Assembly: GCA_015272395.1 (NCBI GenBank)
Contig: JACYLQ010000048.1
Coordinates: 124,001 to 188,000, forward strand
DNA: 64,000 nt
Direction: 5' to 3'
Origin: Calothrix sp. C42_A2020_038
Lineage (GTDB): Bacteria > Cyanobacteriota > Cyanobacteriia > Cyanobacteriales > Nostocaceae
The notes beneath the pieces were generated by a model. That model did no database searches and was not told the origin of the DNA. It saw only the letters and a list, made by a program, of their open reading frames with translations. How positions within the stretch are numbered: position 1 is the first letter of the stretch; the number at the start of each line of letters is the position of its first letter. A program made the position numbers and the translations under genes. Below are positions 46,771 to 56,279 of this stretch, piece by piece.

Positions 46771-49700
46771 TACGGCGCCCTTCCTTGTTACCAGAGACTA
46801 TACAATTAAGTAGTGTTATTGCCTGCTGTTCAAATTCTTCTGGTGTAACTCGAGCTTTGGTTAAAAAGACAGTATGTCCCAGATTCAATCTTTCACGGTC
46901 AGATATAGTTAAATCTTTGGCACTATATACAACTATAGGCACTTGGTGCAGGCGATTGTGGTGTCGTAGCCAATCTACAACTGCAAACCCATCTACTTCC
47001 GGTAATCCGATATCAAGTACTAGCATATAAGGTGTGAGACACTGACTTAAGTGGATAGCTTGGCGCCCATCACGGGCGTGGTAAGTTTCTATACCATAAC
47101 GTTCAAATATCGCGATTAAAACCTGTGCTAAATCAGTATCATCTTCTACTATGAGAACTTTTAAATTCTCATTATTTTTGGATAGCGCGCGTTCAAGAGC
47201 TTCAAACAAATTGTCTTCATCGGGTGGTTTGACAATCCAATTGTCTACTTCTGGATGCTTTGTAGTTAATCTAGCATCTGGCATGAATCCACTAAGTATA
47301 ATTACAGGAATGTTTTTGGTTTGGGATTGCTGTTTTAAAACCGCAAGAACTTCCCAACCATTCATTCCTGGCATCATGAGGTTGAGAAAAATAACATCAG
47401 GTTGGCTTTGCGTGGCAATTTCAATACCTTCTAAACCAGATGCAGCGGTTATCGTTCGATAACCTCGTCGTTCGAGCATTGTTTGCACTACTGTTCGAGC
47501 TGAGTAGTCATCATCACATACAAGTACTAAAGGAGTATTTGTATCGTCAGCCAAAATAATCGGTTCTGGCGCCGGTAGTAATGGTAAAGAAACATAGAAA
47601 GTACTGCCTTGAGACACATCACTCTCTGCCCAAATTTGCCCATCATGGTGTTGAATAATACTACGGCAGATAGCAAGGCCTAAACCTGTACCTCCTTTTT
47701 TACGAGAATCAGAAGTATCAACTTGTTGAAAACGTCCAAAAATAGTTTCTAACTTATCTTGTGGTATACCTCTACCTTGGTCTTTGACTTGGAAAAGAAT
47801 ATGGGAATTGGCAAATTGCTCATCTCTAATTTCAGCAGTGAGGGAAATAGTACTGCCTGAAGGTGAAAATTTGATGGCATTGCTGAGTAAGTTGGTCAAA
47901 ATTTGGATAATACGGTCAGGGTCTGCCCATAGTTTCGCAGATACAGGATTAACTGTTATGTTTACCCCAGCTTTTTCTGCCATCGCTTGCATTACTTCTT
48001 GTGATTGGGTCATTAAGAATGCAGCATCGCAAATTTGTTTATTCATCATCACTTTACCCGATTCGATACGTTCGATATCGAGGATGTCGTTGATGAGTCG
48101 GATTAATCTATCGCTGTTGTTAATAGCTATTTCCAACATCCGCTGCGCTTTTTCGGGTTGTTTGTGTAAAACACCGTTTGCAACTAAACCCAAAGAACCA
48201 CGTATCGAAGTTAAAGGTGTCCGTAATTCATGACTCACGACTGATACAAACTCATCTTTGAGACGTTCAACTTCGCGACGGTCACTGATATCTTTCGCAA
48301 AACAATAATGACTATTTAGTTTTTCTGGGTTAAAGTCTTTAACCATTACTATTTGTTGGTCAAAAACCGAGCCATCTTGACGTAATGCTCTACCTTCTAC
48401 CTCTGACCTGCCGTTTGCGAGCATCTCTTGGTAAGCATTTATGACTTTTTGCAAGTCTTCGGGATGGACACTGGTTTGCCATTCCATACCAATCATTTCT
48501 TCTTGCTCATAGCCAAGCATCTGTGCATATGCGTTGTTGACAAAGATGTAACACCCGCGCGTATCGATTTGAGCAATTCCTTCAACGGCGCTTTCTAAAG
48601 CATTGCTGAGGTTACGTAACTTAATTTCCGCATTTTTACGAGCGTTGATATCTTGAATTTGACTAACAAAGTATAGTGGCTTACCAGCTTTGTCCCAAAC
48701 TAACGAGACACTTAGTAAAATCCACACTACATGTCCAAGCTTGTGAAAGTACCGCTTTTCCATCTGATATGTAGAAATTTTGCCTAGAAGCATTTGCTGG
48801 ACATAGTTCAAGTCAGTATCCAAGTCATCCGGATGTGTAATTGCTTGAAAAGTTGTTGCTAATAATTCTGCCTCGGAGTAGCCAATCATTTGGCACAATG
48901 ACTCATTAACTTGTAACCAACGACCTTCAGGTGAAACTAATGCCATTCCAATTGATGCGCTTGTAAATGCTCCACGGAAGCGCTTTTCGCTTTCTAACAG
49001 TGCATCTTCAGCTTGTTTGCGTTTGCTGATGTCAAAGAGAGTACTTCTGCTCATAATAAAGTTGCCTGCCTCGTCTCTAACAGCAGTTGCACTTACTAGT
49101 ACAGGTATCTTTGTTCCGTCAGCACGAATTAATATCAGTTCTATGTCTTTTTGAAACCCGCGTCTTTTTAATTCTGAAAAACTTGTTTCAAAATCAAGTT
49201 TATTTTCAGAAGTGAAAAAATCAGTGACTTTTCTACCAATTACTTCTTCACGTTTATAACCCAACCATTTGAGTTCAGTATCGTTGATTTGAACAAATTT
49301 ACCATCTTGATCAAGCGAGTGATAACCACAAGGTGCGTTATTATATAAGTCTTCTAGTTGTTCTGTAGATTTGGTCAGCGATGCTTCTATCTTTCGTCGC
49401 TGACTAATTTCACGCGATAACTCATGATTTGTTCGCTCAACTCGACTTGCATACCTACGTAAGCTAAGAGTCATAGCTACAACAGATGCGATGAGAGTAG
49501 CTGCAATTAAGCCACCAGCCAAAATTAAATTAGGTAGGGGAGAACGCTGCTTGGCAAGAAACGCTTTTGTTGGTACTACGCGAAGGCGCCACTTTACACC
49601 ATTCAAATTTATTTCGGTGTGAAAGCTCCATTTATTGATAAATTCTTGGTCAAGTTTGTAAAGGCGCCGATAAAGTTCGTTCGTGTAAAATTCTTGGTTT

Positions 49701-50383
49701 TGATCAAAAATTGCAATTGCATATTGTTGCAGCAAATCTTGATTTATAATCTCATCAAATAAAGGTTGAGGTCGAAGTACAGCAACTATAAACCCGTCAA
49801 AATTGCTGAGAGTAAGTTTTTGAGCATTCTGATCTGGAGTGTTATCAAAAGCAGAATTATTCTTTAAAAACAGAGGTACATAAATCAAAAAACCTTTACC
49901 ACCTTGGAGAAGGGGAACTATAGGTGTCATATGTGGATTGCCAGATTCTCTGGCGTTTTTCATCGCTATTTGACGATATGGTTCGTGCAGGAGAGCTTTA
50001 TTTTCTATGCCTTCATTACCTGCAAGTGGAACAATCCAACGTATGTAACCGCTATTATCTACCCATTCGATAGCTTGGTACCCTTTGTAATCTCGAAAAT
50101 AATTAGTTGCATCGTCTTCCCATTCACTTCTAGGAGTTCTACCACGTAATTCCCAACGTTCTCCCATTCGTTTCAGTGCATGAGTACGAGTCGTTATTTG
50201 GGCAGTAATATCCTGGCCAATACCAACTGTGACTAATTCAACATTCCTTTTGATTTGCAATTGTTCTTGAAAGTTAAGTCCTTTCCACAGCCATAAATTA
50301 ATAATAAATACACAAGTACCTACCAAAATTGGTAGCCACAGTTTTCGCCAATACGCTCTTCTCATCGCTTTTATCTTGTGCAT
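46760..50383 (-). CDS. Hybrid sensor histidine kinase with CHASE, PAS and two receiver domains
   Basis: 1207 residues. N-terminal helix (about 13-32), a CHASE-type periplasmic sensor (about 40-280, RTHALKRMGERW, AIEWVDNSGYIRWIVPLAG), a second helix (about 287-309), three PAS domains (about 345-715), HisKA with His718 in VVSHELRTPLTS, an ATPase domain (NLLSNAIKFSPSG, GGTGLGLAI), and two receivers. In the first receiver the phosphoacceptor is Asn1001 (IFLNLMMPG) instead of Asp; the second keeps Asp (LVLDIGLPEVDG). It overlaps the genes on both sides (13 and 11 bases). An ATG at 50365 is another possible start. The ligand is unknown. Confidence 0.92.
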   Translation of the reverse strand: MHKIKAMRRAYWRKLWLPILVGTCVFIINLWLWKGLNFQEQLQIKRNVELVTVGIGQDITAQITTRTHALKRMGERWELRGRTPRSEWEDDATNYFRDYKGYQAIEWVDNSGYIRWIVPLAGNEGIENKALLHEPYRQIAMKNARESGNPHMTPIVPLLQGGKGFLIYVPLFLKNNSAFDNTPDQNAQKLTLSNFDGFIVAVLRPQPLFDEIINQDLLQQYAIAIFDQNQEFYTNELYRRLYKLDQEFINKWSFHTEINLNGVKWRLRVVPTKAFLAKQRSPLPNLILAGGLIAATLIASVVAMTLSLRRYASRVERTNHELSREISQRRKIEASLTKSTEQLEDLYNNAPCGYHSLDQDGKFVQINDTELKWLGYKREEVIGRKVTDFFTSENKLDFETSFSELKRRGFQKDIELILIRADGTKIPVLVSATAVRDEAGNFIMSRSTLFDISKRKQAEDALLESEKRFRGAFTSASIGMALVSPEGRWLQVNESLCQMIGYSEAELLATTFQAITHPDDLDTDLNYVQQMLLGKISTYQMEKRYFHKLGHVVWILLSVSLVWDKAGKPLYFVSQIQDINARKNAEIKLRNLSNALESAVEGIAQIDTRGCYIFVNNAYAQMLGYEQEEMIGMEWQTSVHPEDLQKVINAYQEMLANGRSEVEGRALRQDGSVFDQQIVMVKDFNPEKLNSHYCFAKDISDRREVERLKDEFVSVVSHELRTPLTSIRGSLGLVANGVLHKQPEKAQRMLEIAINNSDRLIRLINDILDIERIESGKVMMNKQICDAAFLMTQSQEVMQAMAEKAGVNITVNPVSAKLWADPDRIIQILTNLLSNAIKFSPSGSTISLTAEIRDEQFANSHILFQVKDQGRGIPQDKLETIFGRFQQVDTSDSRKKGGTGLGLAICRSIIQHHDGQIWAESDVSQGSTFYVSLPLLPAPEPIILADDTNTPLVLVCDDDYSARTVVQTMLERRGYRTITAASGLEGIEIATQSQPDVIFLNLMMPGMNGWEVLAVLKQQSQTKNIPVIILSGFMPDARLTTKHPEVDNWIVKPPDEDNLFEALERALSKNNENLKVLIVEDDTDLAQVLIAIFERYGIETYHARDGRQAIHLSQCLTPYMLVLDIGLPEVDGFAVVDWLRHHNRLHQVPIVVYSAKDLTISDRERLNLGHTVFLTKARVTPEEFEQQAITLLNCIVSGNKEGRRNDK

Positions 50384-52728
50384 CGCGACATCGCTGTTTG
50401 ATACAGCGTTGCTAAGTTAGTGCCGTCTTGCGATTGCTGAGACATACCCATATTAATAAATACTCTGACTTGTTTATCTTTATGTATATTTAAAGTTTTT
50501 TGGATAATATTCCCTATACATTTACACAACACATTGTTACCATAATCAAGTTCTATCGGATACAAACACAATACAAACTCCGCTCCAGCCCAACGAGATA
50601 CTATTTGTTTACTAAATGTGTTATGCAATACTTTTGCTGTCAGTGATAATACTTTGTCTCCGATATTATGACCATACTGAGCATTAATTTGCTGGAGATT
50701 TGTAATTCTAAGCACAGCTAGACATAACGGTTGATTTTGTCGTTCAGCTTCTTTAAGAATTTTGTTGATTTCTACTGTTGACTTTTGACGGTTGGCAAGT
50801 CCAGTTAATGGGTCAATTTGAGCAAAATTCCGCAACAGACGGGTACGTTCGATTCGGTTGAGAATACGCGCTACTATTTCCGGACCAACTACTGGTTTTT
50901 TGATAAAGTCATCGGCGCCTGCTGCAAATACTCGTCGCATGATATCAGGACTCGAATGAGCAGTCAGAAACAGTACTGGTAAACCACTATATTGAGGGTC
51001 GTTCCGTAGTACCTTGCACAGTTCAATTCCACTTAGGGATGGCATTTCCACGTCTAATACCAATAAATCTGGCGCCGTTGCTTTGAGAGCGTCCCAAAAC
51101 TTGAGTGGTTCCTCTAAAGTAGTAATTTCCAATCCCCAAGGCTTTAAAATCTCAACAAGCATGTTTAATACTTCCGTATCGTCATCAACAATCAAAACCC
51201 TTACCATACTGTTAGGTGATTGTTGCAGTATCCCCGTTACGGCTTCAATAATTGCCACAGGCTCTTTGGGGTTATGAACGAAAGCTTGACCCCCTAACCG
51301 CGTTATTTGAACTCGGTCGATAAAATTGTCTTGATCTGTTAAAACTAGTACGGGAATGGAAGGAGTAAAACAGTTGACTTCAGCCAGAAGCTTTAAACCA
51401 TCTTCTCGGTCACTAATTAAATCTAGTACAACAACATCTGGTCGTCTTTGAGCAATTAACTCGCGCGCGATTTGTGGATTTGCCGCTTTTTGAAGTTCCA
51501 CACCGCGACTAATAGCTTGTACAGCTAATTCAGATACCAGAGAATTATCTTGGTGAACAATCAATAAAACTGGCTTAACCTTTTCTTGAGCAGATTTAAG
51601 TTTAGTTGAGGCGCCAGTCGAATTCACATGTGTAGAGACTTGTTTTAGTTCAGAACGTAAGGCTACAACCAATTCTGACAAATTTAATTTTTGCTCTTGA
51701 GCTAAGGATATACCAGGTTGTAATAACTGTTCGATTTGGCTTGCCAAGCGTGAAGCAAAATCAAAACCGAACATACCCAAAGAACCTGCAAGCTTATGAG
51801 CATCTTGATAAGCACGATTAACAATTGCAGTATCTGTGGAATCTTGAAGTAAAGCTGCTGTTGCTGTTTCAAGAGTCGCAACTCGGTTACTCAACTTTTC
51901 CTGGGAACGTTCCCAAATTGCCGCAATTTGTGGACTGTGTTTGATTGCTCCAGTGGTTTGTGAAGGTGCAATCTCACTGTTTGTGGTTTCTATATTTTCT
52001 ATAGTTTTTTCTTTTTGGCTTTTTGACTTAGACTTTTTTTTGTTTTGTGAGTCATCAAACGATTTTAAACGGTAACCAATACCATACACATTTTCAATCA
52101 GGTTTTTTACAACTCCTGCTGCCTTGAGTTTTTGGCGCAATCCTTTCATGTGCGCTCTTACCGTATCTTCTCCTGGTGTTTCTTCGAGTGACCACAAGTG
52201 GTCAATAATGGCGCCACTGCTAAAGGTGCGTGCAGGATTGCGAAGGAAAAGCTCCAGCAAACTATATTCTTTAGGAGTTAAACGTATTAATTTGTTGTTG
52301 TAGGTAACTTCACAAATATTCGGGTCTAATCGTAGATTTTCCCACTGTAAATGTGTCTGTAAAACTGTACTACCTCGACGTAACAACGCCCGGATACGAG
52401 CTGTTAACTCTTGTAAGTCAAATGGTTTAGTGATATAGTCATCAGCCCCAGCGTCTAAACCAATAATTTTATTAGTACTATTATCCTGAGCAGTCAAAAG
52501 CACAATTGGTACATTTATACCACGAGAGCGAAGGCGCCGACACAAGCTAATGCCATCGAGCTTAGGAAGCATTACATCCAGAACAATTAAGTCGTAATTA
52601 CTAACTTGAGTAAATTCCCAACCTGATATACCATCACCCGCCGTATCAACAATGTGATGCGACTGAGCTAAGGTGTGGACAAGTGATTGAACTATAAGTT
52701 CGTCATCTTCTACTACCAGAATTTTCAT
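50371..52728 (-). CDS. Multidomain response regulator: REC, winged helix, Hpt, two REC, GGDEF-like
   Basis: 785 residues in this order: OmpR-type receiver (1-119, VLDVMLPKLDG), winged-helix DNA-binding domain (about 127-223, RLTPKEYSLLELFL), Hpt domain (about 265-365, phospho-His in AHKLAGSLGMFG), a second receiver (about 390-500, VVVLDLISDREDG), a third receiver (about 510-630, LLVLDVEMPSLSG), and a GGDEF domain whose signature is AGAEF (about 713). That change should abolish diguanylate cyclase activity. It heads a compact operon with the hybrid kinase and a receiver. It combines transcription control and phosphotransfer in one protein. Confidence 0.92.
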   Translation of the reverse strand: MKILVVEDDELIVQSLVHTLAQSHHIVDTAGDGISGWEFTQVSNYDLIVLDVMLPKLDGISLCRRLRSRGINVPIVLLTAQDNSTNKIIGLDAGADDYITKPFDLQELTARIRALLRRGSTVLQTHLQWENLRLDPNICEVTYNNKLIRLTPKEYSLLELFLRNPARTFSSGAIIDHLWSLEETPGEDTVRAHMKGLRQKLKAAGVVKNLIENVYGIGYRLKSFDDSQNKKKSKSKSQKEKTIENIETTNSEIAPSQTTGAIKHSPQIAAIWERSQEKLSNRVATLETATAALLQDSTDTAIVNRAYQDAHKLAGSLGMFGFDFASRLASQIEQLLQPGISLAQEQKLNLSELVVALRSELKQVSTHVNSTGASTKLKSAQEKVKPVLLIVHQDNSLVSELAVQAISRGVELQKAANPQIARELIAQRRPDVVVLDLISDREDGLKLLAEVNCFTPSIPVLVLTDQDNFIDRVQITRLGGQAFVHNPKEPVAIIEAVTGILQQSPNSMVRVLIVDDDTEVLNMLVEILKPWGLEITTLEEPLKFWDALKATAPDLLVLDVEMPSLSGIELCKVLRNDPQYSGLPVLFLTAHSSPDIMRRVFAAGADDFIKKPVVGPEIVARILNRIERTRLLRNFAQIDPLTGLANRQKSTVEINKILKEAERQNQPLCLAVLRITNLQQINAQYGHNIGDKVLSLTAKVLHNTFSKQIVSRWAGAEFVLCLYPIELDYGNNVLCKCIGNIIQKTLNIHKDKQVRVFINMGMSQQSQDGTNLATLYQTAMSRCTR

Positions 52729-53092
52729 AACCTTAATTTAATCAACCTGGTATAATACATGACTTTTGACTCAAGTACACTTAGTACTTAAGCTAACGCA
52801 CAAATAAAGTAATTTAAGATGTAACTGCCTAATATATGTATATTGAATATTGAAAACTCAGTCAGAGCTTTAATTGTTAAGTATATAACAGTCTACTTGC
52901 TTGATGTAATAGCTCAACAATAGCTTAGTATAAGCAGTCGTTGATTGTTTTTTTGTAACACTTAGCACTTGTGGAATTGATTTTTGGGCAGTGCGATTAG
53001 TTATGCTGCCGATTTTTGACTTCTGATGCCCTATTTTTAATTGACTGTGATAATATTAGAAACTGCTGCATTAATTGAAAACTAGATTAATC
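52729..53092. other. 364-base divergent promoter region
   Basis: No gene. It must hold the promoters of the phosphorelay operon (leftward) and rpsO (rightward). TAATATTAGA near 53050 is a possible -10 region for rpsO, only weakly supported. Confidence 0.4.
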
Positions 53093-53362
53093 ATGACTCT
53101 GACGCAACAGCGAAAACAGGAAATAATAACACAGTATCAAGTTCATGACACAGACACAGGGTCTGTCGAAGTCCAAGTTGCAATGCTGACAGAACGTATC
53201 TCACGTCTGTCGGAACACTTGCAAGGTAACAAAAAAGACCACTCATCCCGTCGCGGTTTGTTGAAGCTGATTGGTCAGCGTAAGCGTCTATTGTCATATG
53301 TTTTGCAAGAAAACCGCGAGCGTTACCAAGCTTTAATTGGTCGTCTAGGTATCCGTGGATAA
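53093..53362 (+). CDS. rpsO: 30S ribosomal protein S15
   Basis: Binds 16S rRNA in the central domain of the small subunit. The 89-residue protein starts [18 protein letters not shown] and has the S15 core [20 protein letters not shown] and [19 protein letters not shown] use the ATG at 53093; a TTG-started extension to 53075 is not conserved. It lies 16 bases upstream of the PAM68 gene, so the two probably form one transcript. Confidence 0.97.
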   Translation: MTLTQQRKQEIITQYQVHDTDTGSVEVQVAMLTERISRLSEHLQGNKKDHSSRRGLLKLIGQRKRLLSYVLQENRERYQALIGRLGIRG

Positions 53363-53378
53363 AATATAATTTGTGTGT

Positions 53379-53840
53379 ATGTCTGCCGAATCCGAACGTA
53401 ATAACTTGCCATTTGAACCGAAAAGCAAGCCCAAAAAGACTAATAAACCGAACAAGGGACAGCAACCTGTTGTTAAAGCCTCGAAAGAGGATAAGAAACC
53501 TCCTTATACCAAAGAGGAAATGGCTATTCCAAAAATAGTCAGTGACCGTATGGTCAAGCGAGTTGCAGCATTCTCTGGTATTCCAACAGTTTTAGGGATT
53601 GCGAGTTTGGTTGTCAGCTATTTGCTAGCAGCTTATGCTAACGTAAAATTGCCCCCAATCGCAGTTTTATTGACCAATATGGGCTTTTTTGGTCTGGGAG
53701 TCCTGGGGATAACTTACGGAGTCCTTTCTGCTTCTTGGGATACCGAACGACCAGGGACTGTATTTGGCTTTTCTGAATTTACTACTAACTGGGGACGAAT
53801 GGTAGAGGGTTGGCGCGCGACTCGGCAAAAGAAGGTATAA
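53379..53840 (+). CDS. PAM68-family photosystem II assembly protein
   Basis: Homologue of plant PAM68, which helps photosystem II assembly and insertion of chlorophyll into CP47. The N-terminal 45 residues are Lys/Pro-rich and basic; two membrane helices follow (about 67-88, and 97-118), and a conserved end ERPGTVFGFSEFTTNWGRM comes last. The start is the ATG at 53379; the TTG six bases earlier is not needed. It lies 16 bases after rpsO, an arrangement that suggests co-expression. Confidence 0.85.
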   Translation: MSAESERNNLPFEPKSKPKKTNKPNKGQQPVVKASKEDKKPPYTKEEMAIPKIVSDRMVKRVAAFSGIPTVLGIASLVVSYLLAAYANVKLPPIAVLLTNMGFFGLGVLGITYGVLSASWDTERPGTVFGFSEFTTNWGRMVEGWRATRQKKV

Positions 53841-53949
53841 CACATCAAAGTGCTGAGTATTGTATATGAAGCGAAATGAAGCTAAGTTAAACTCAGCGCT
53901 TCAACAAGAGTAAAGTATGGTTTTAACTTTAATTTTGTTAAGTTTTGCT

Positions 53950-53984
53950 AAGATTCCCGACTTTTTGAAAAAGTCGGGAATCTT
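53950..53984. terminator. Perfect hairpin between PAM68 and DAHP synthase genes
   Basis: AAGATTCCCGACTT (53950-53963), loop TTTGAAA, AAGTCGGGAATCTT (53971-53984), then AAAATTGTTT. The 14 bp stem is perfect. It lies 109 bases after the PAM68 stop. The same core is seen in imperfect form at 653-687. Confidence 0.7.
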
Positions 53985-54054
53985 AAAATTGTTTAAACTT
54001 TTTTAACAATAAAAACGAAAATAAGCAAATCATTATAATTCAGGGCAAATAATC

Positions 54055-55113
54055 ATGATTGTAGTAATGAAAATTGGTTCCCCAGAAGTGGAAATTGACC
54101 GCATTAATGAGGAACTAAAAACTTGGGGATTAACACCTGAAAAAATTGTTGGCAAACACAAAGTTGTAATTGGCTTAGTTGGCGAAACAGCTGATTTAGA
54201 CCCGTTACAGATACAAGAAGTTAGTCCTTGGATTGAGCAGGTGTTGCGGGTTGAGCAACCTTACAAGCGTGCTAGTCGCCAATACCGTCATGGTGAAGCA
54301 TCAGAAGTAATTGTTAATACACCAGATGGAGATGTTGTGATTGGTGAAAACCATCCAATATCAGTAGTAGCAGGGCCATGCTCAGTTGAAAACGAAGAAA
54401 TGATTATTGATGTGGCGTTGCGTGTCAAAGCATCAGGCGCCAGGTTTTTGCGTGGTGGTGCTTACAAACCAAGAACATCGCCTTATGCTTTTCAAGGACA
54501 TGGTGAAAGTGCGCTTTCATTACTTGCAGCAGCACGTGCGGCAAGTGGACTTGGAATTATCACTGAAGTTATGGACGCTGCTGACCTAGATAAAATTATT
54601 GAAGTTGCTGATGTCGTCCAAGTTGGCGCCCGCAATATGCAGAACTTTTCGCTGCTCAAAAAGGTAGGCGCCCAACCAAAGCCAGTATTACTGAAGCGAG
54701 GAATGGCGGCAACAATAGAAGATTGGTTAATGGCTGCCGAGTATATATTGGCAGCAGGGAACCCAAACGTGATTCTTTGCGAACGTGGTATTCGCACCTT
54801 TGACCGTCAGTACACTCGTAATACACTTGATATTTCGGTAGTACCTGTGCTACGGAAACTTACCCACCTACCAATAATGATAGACCCTAGTCACGGCACA
54901 GGCTGGTCAGAGTTTGTACCCTCAATGGCACTAGCATCAATTGCAGCAGGTACAGATTCGCTGATGATAGAAGTTCACCCAAACCCTAAAAAAGCATTAT
55001 CAGACGGTCCACAGTCACTAACACCCGAAGCATTCGACCAACTGATGCAAGAACTAGGAGTTATTGGTAAAGCAGTTGGACGTTGGAGCCAACCAGTTGT
55101 AGCAGTAGCCTAG
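54055..55113 (+). CDS. aroF: 3-deoxy-7-phosphoheptulonate (DAHP) synthase
   Basis: First enzyme of the shikimate pathway: phosphoenolpyruvate plus erythrose 4-phosphate gives DAHP. The first 70 or so residues are a ferredoxin-like regulatory domain (ELKTWGLTPEKIVGKHKVVI); the TIM-barrel follows with VVAGPCSVENEEM, RGGAYKPRTSPYAFQG, LKRGMAATIEDWL and IMIDPSHGTGWSEFV, the metal and substrate motifs. The length of 352 is that of the type Ibeta enzymes of Thermotoga and cyanobacteria. tyrA, which uses the end product, is 3.5 kb downstream but not linked in an operon. Confidence 0.95.
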   Translation: MIVVMKIGSPEVEIDRINEELKTWGLTPEKIVGKHKVVIGLVGETADLDPLQIQEVSPWIEQVLRVEQPYKRASRQYRHGEASEVIVNTPDGDVVIGENHPISVVAGPCSVENEEMIIDVALRVKASGARFLRGGAYKPRTSPYAFQGHGESALSLLAAARAASGLGIITEVMDAADLDKIIEVADVVQVGARNMQNFSLLKKVGAQPKPVLLKRGMAATIEDWLMAAEYILAAGNPNVILCERGIRTFDRQYTRNTLDISVVPVLRKLTHLPIMIDPSHGTGWSEFVPSMALASIAAGTDSLMIEVHPNPKKALSDGPQSLTPEAFDQLMQELGVIGKAVGRWSQPVVAVA

Positions 55114-55119
55114 TTGAGT

Positions 55120-55190
55120 AGTGAGTTAGGAGTTATGAGTGATGAGTAAATAACTTCTAACTTCTAACTCCTAACTCCTAACTTATAACT
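55120..55190. repeat. Heptanucleotide tandem repeats in inverted arrangement
   Basis: GTGAGTTAGGAGTTATGAGT and its neighbours are followed at 55154-55189 by TTCTAAC, TTCTAAC, TCCTAAC, TCCTAAC and TTATAAC. The halves are complementary and lie between the convergent stops of aroF and the lipoprotein gene, so the folded RNA could end both. Confidence 0.8.
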
Positions 55191-55195
55191 AGATA

Positions 55196-56098
55196 TTACC
55201 TTCTTCGGCTTCCAAAACCACTGGAGCGAGGAACTCTTGAAGGTCTACCGCTGCCAAAACCGCTGTTGGGGTTTCTTCTAACTGAGCTAGAATTACCCGA
55301 AGGTCTTAGAGTACTACTACCGAAACCGGAACCTGATGGACGGTTGCTACCCGCGCGCGGTTGGGTTCTTATTGTTGGGTTAGTGCCTGGTTGAGTTCTA
55401 ACTGTTGGGTTATTTGGATAATTTCTTCTCAAGTTGCCAGTAGTACGGAATGTTGTACGGTTTCTGACAGCTGCAGGAGGTGCGTTATAACGCGAACGGT
55501 AACTTGAAACTGCATCTTCATAGGTACGACCGTAACCACCATAGCCAGTAATTACACCACCTGGTTGATATGCAGGAGGTACATAATACTGTGGTCTAAA
55601 CAGTAAGCTGCCAATTGCTTGCCCAGCTAATGCTCCGGCAAACGGCGCCCAAAAACCGTTTTGTTGGCGAACAACTACAGTTTCTTGTTGTCCAGTTTGA
55701 GGATTGACTCGATTTTCAGTAACGTTGTGAACGTATTCGATTTTGAAATCCGGTGTTAAGTATAAAGCAGGCTTGCCCCCTTCGACTTGAAGGTAACTTT
55801 TCTTACCTTCCTTGATTTGTTCATCGGTCAAGCGTGCCATTTGTAAATTTTCGGTTCTGTAGGTAGGTGGTGTACTGTTAAGTAAAAATAATGTGTATAC
55901 ACCATCTGCATCGTTATAGCTAGCTTGTTGTACTTCGTATTGACCATCGGCAAGGTTTGCCGAAGTAGTTGTTGCGCTTTGATTTCTAACTTGTGGTGTT
56001 GTTTGAGTTACTTGGTTAGCTCCACTACCACAAGCGACAGTAGTCAAACATAAACTCAAGGCCAAAACAACAACAGTAATTTTACGAAAAACTTTCAT
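55196..56098 (-). CDS. Lipoprotein with Arg/Ser/Gly-rich tail
   Basis: A signal peptide with lipobox TVAC (Cys at about 23 from the ATG at 56098; an ATG at 56116 would add six residues). The middle (about 40-190) is a folded domain of unknown type, with a hydrophobic stretch at WAPFAGALAGQAIGSLLF. From about 190 to the end the protein is low complexity: Tyr/Gly then Arg/Pro/Asn/Ser/Gly (SGFGSSTLRPSGNSSS, PRSSGFGSRRR). I do not recognise a named family. It is probably at the outer face of the membrane. The tail may be a disordered surface or polymer-binding region. Confidence 0.7.
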   Translation of the reverse strand: MKVFRKITVVVLALSLCLTTVACGSGANQVTQTTPQVRNQSATTTSANLADGQYEVQQASYNDADGVYTLFLLNSTPPTYRTENLQMARLTDEQIKEGKKSYLQVEGGKPALYLTPDFKIEYVHNVTENRVNPQTGQQETVVVRQQNGFWAPFAGALAGQAIGSLLFRPQYYVPPAYQPGGVITGYGGYGRTYEDAVSSYRSRYNAPPAAVRNRTTFRTTGNLRRNYPNNPTVRTQPGTNPTIRTQPRAGSNRPSGSGFGSSTLRPSGNSSSVRRNPNSGFGSGRPSRVPRSSGFGSRRR

Positions 56099-56222
56099 TA
56101 TTACATTCATGAGCATATTAAAGTCATCACATCTTTGAGGTTAACAAAATTTTACATTGTTGATTCAGTAGGGGCTACCGAACCCCGGTAAAAAACGAGG
56201 GTATGGTCAACTGCGACTCTTA

Positions 56223-56245
56223 AGGTGAGCATTGCCCACCCTACT
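56223..56245. repeat. Short palindrome GTGAGCATTGCCCAC
   Basis: GGTGAGCATTGCCCACCCTAC resembles the GGGCATTGCCC palindromes common in cyanobacterial spacers. It lies between the DUF1517 and lipoprotein genes. Confidence 0.35.
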
Positions 56246-56279
56246 ATAGATTTAATCTAAAATCAAAAATCCAAAATTC

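Noticed and set aside
53075-53092. TTG-started N-terminal extension of S15
   Set aside because: S15 proteins begin at MTLTQ; the six extra residues are not a family feature.
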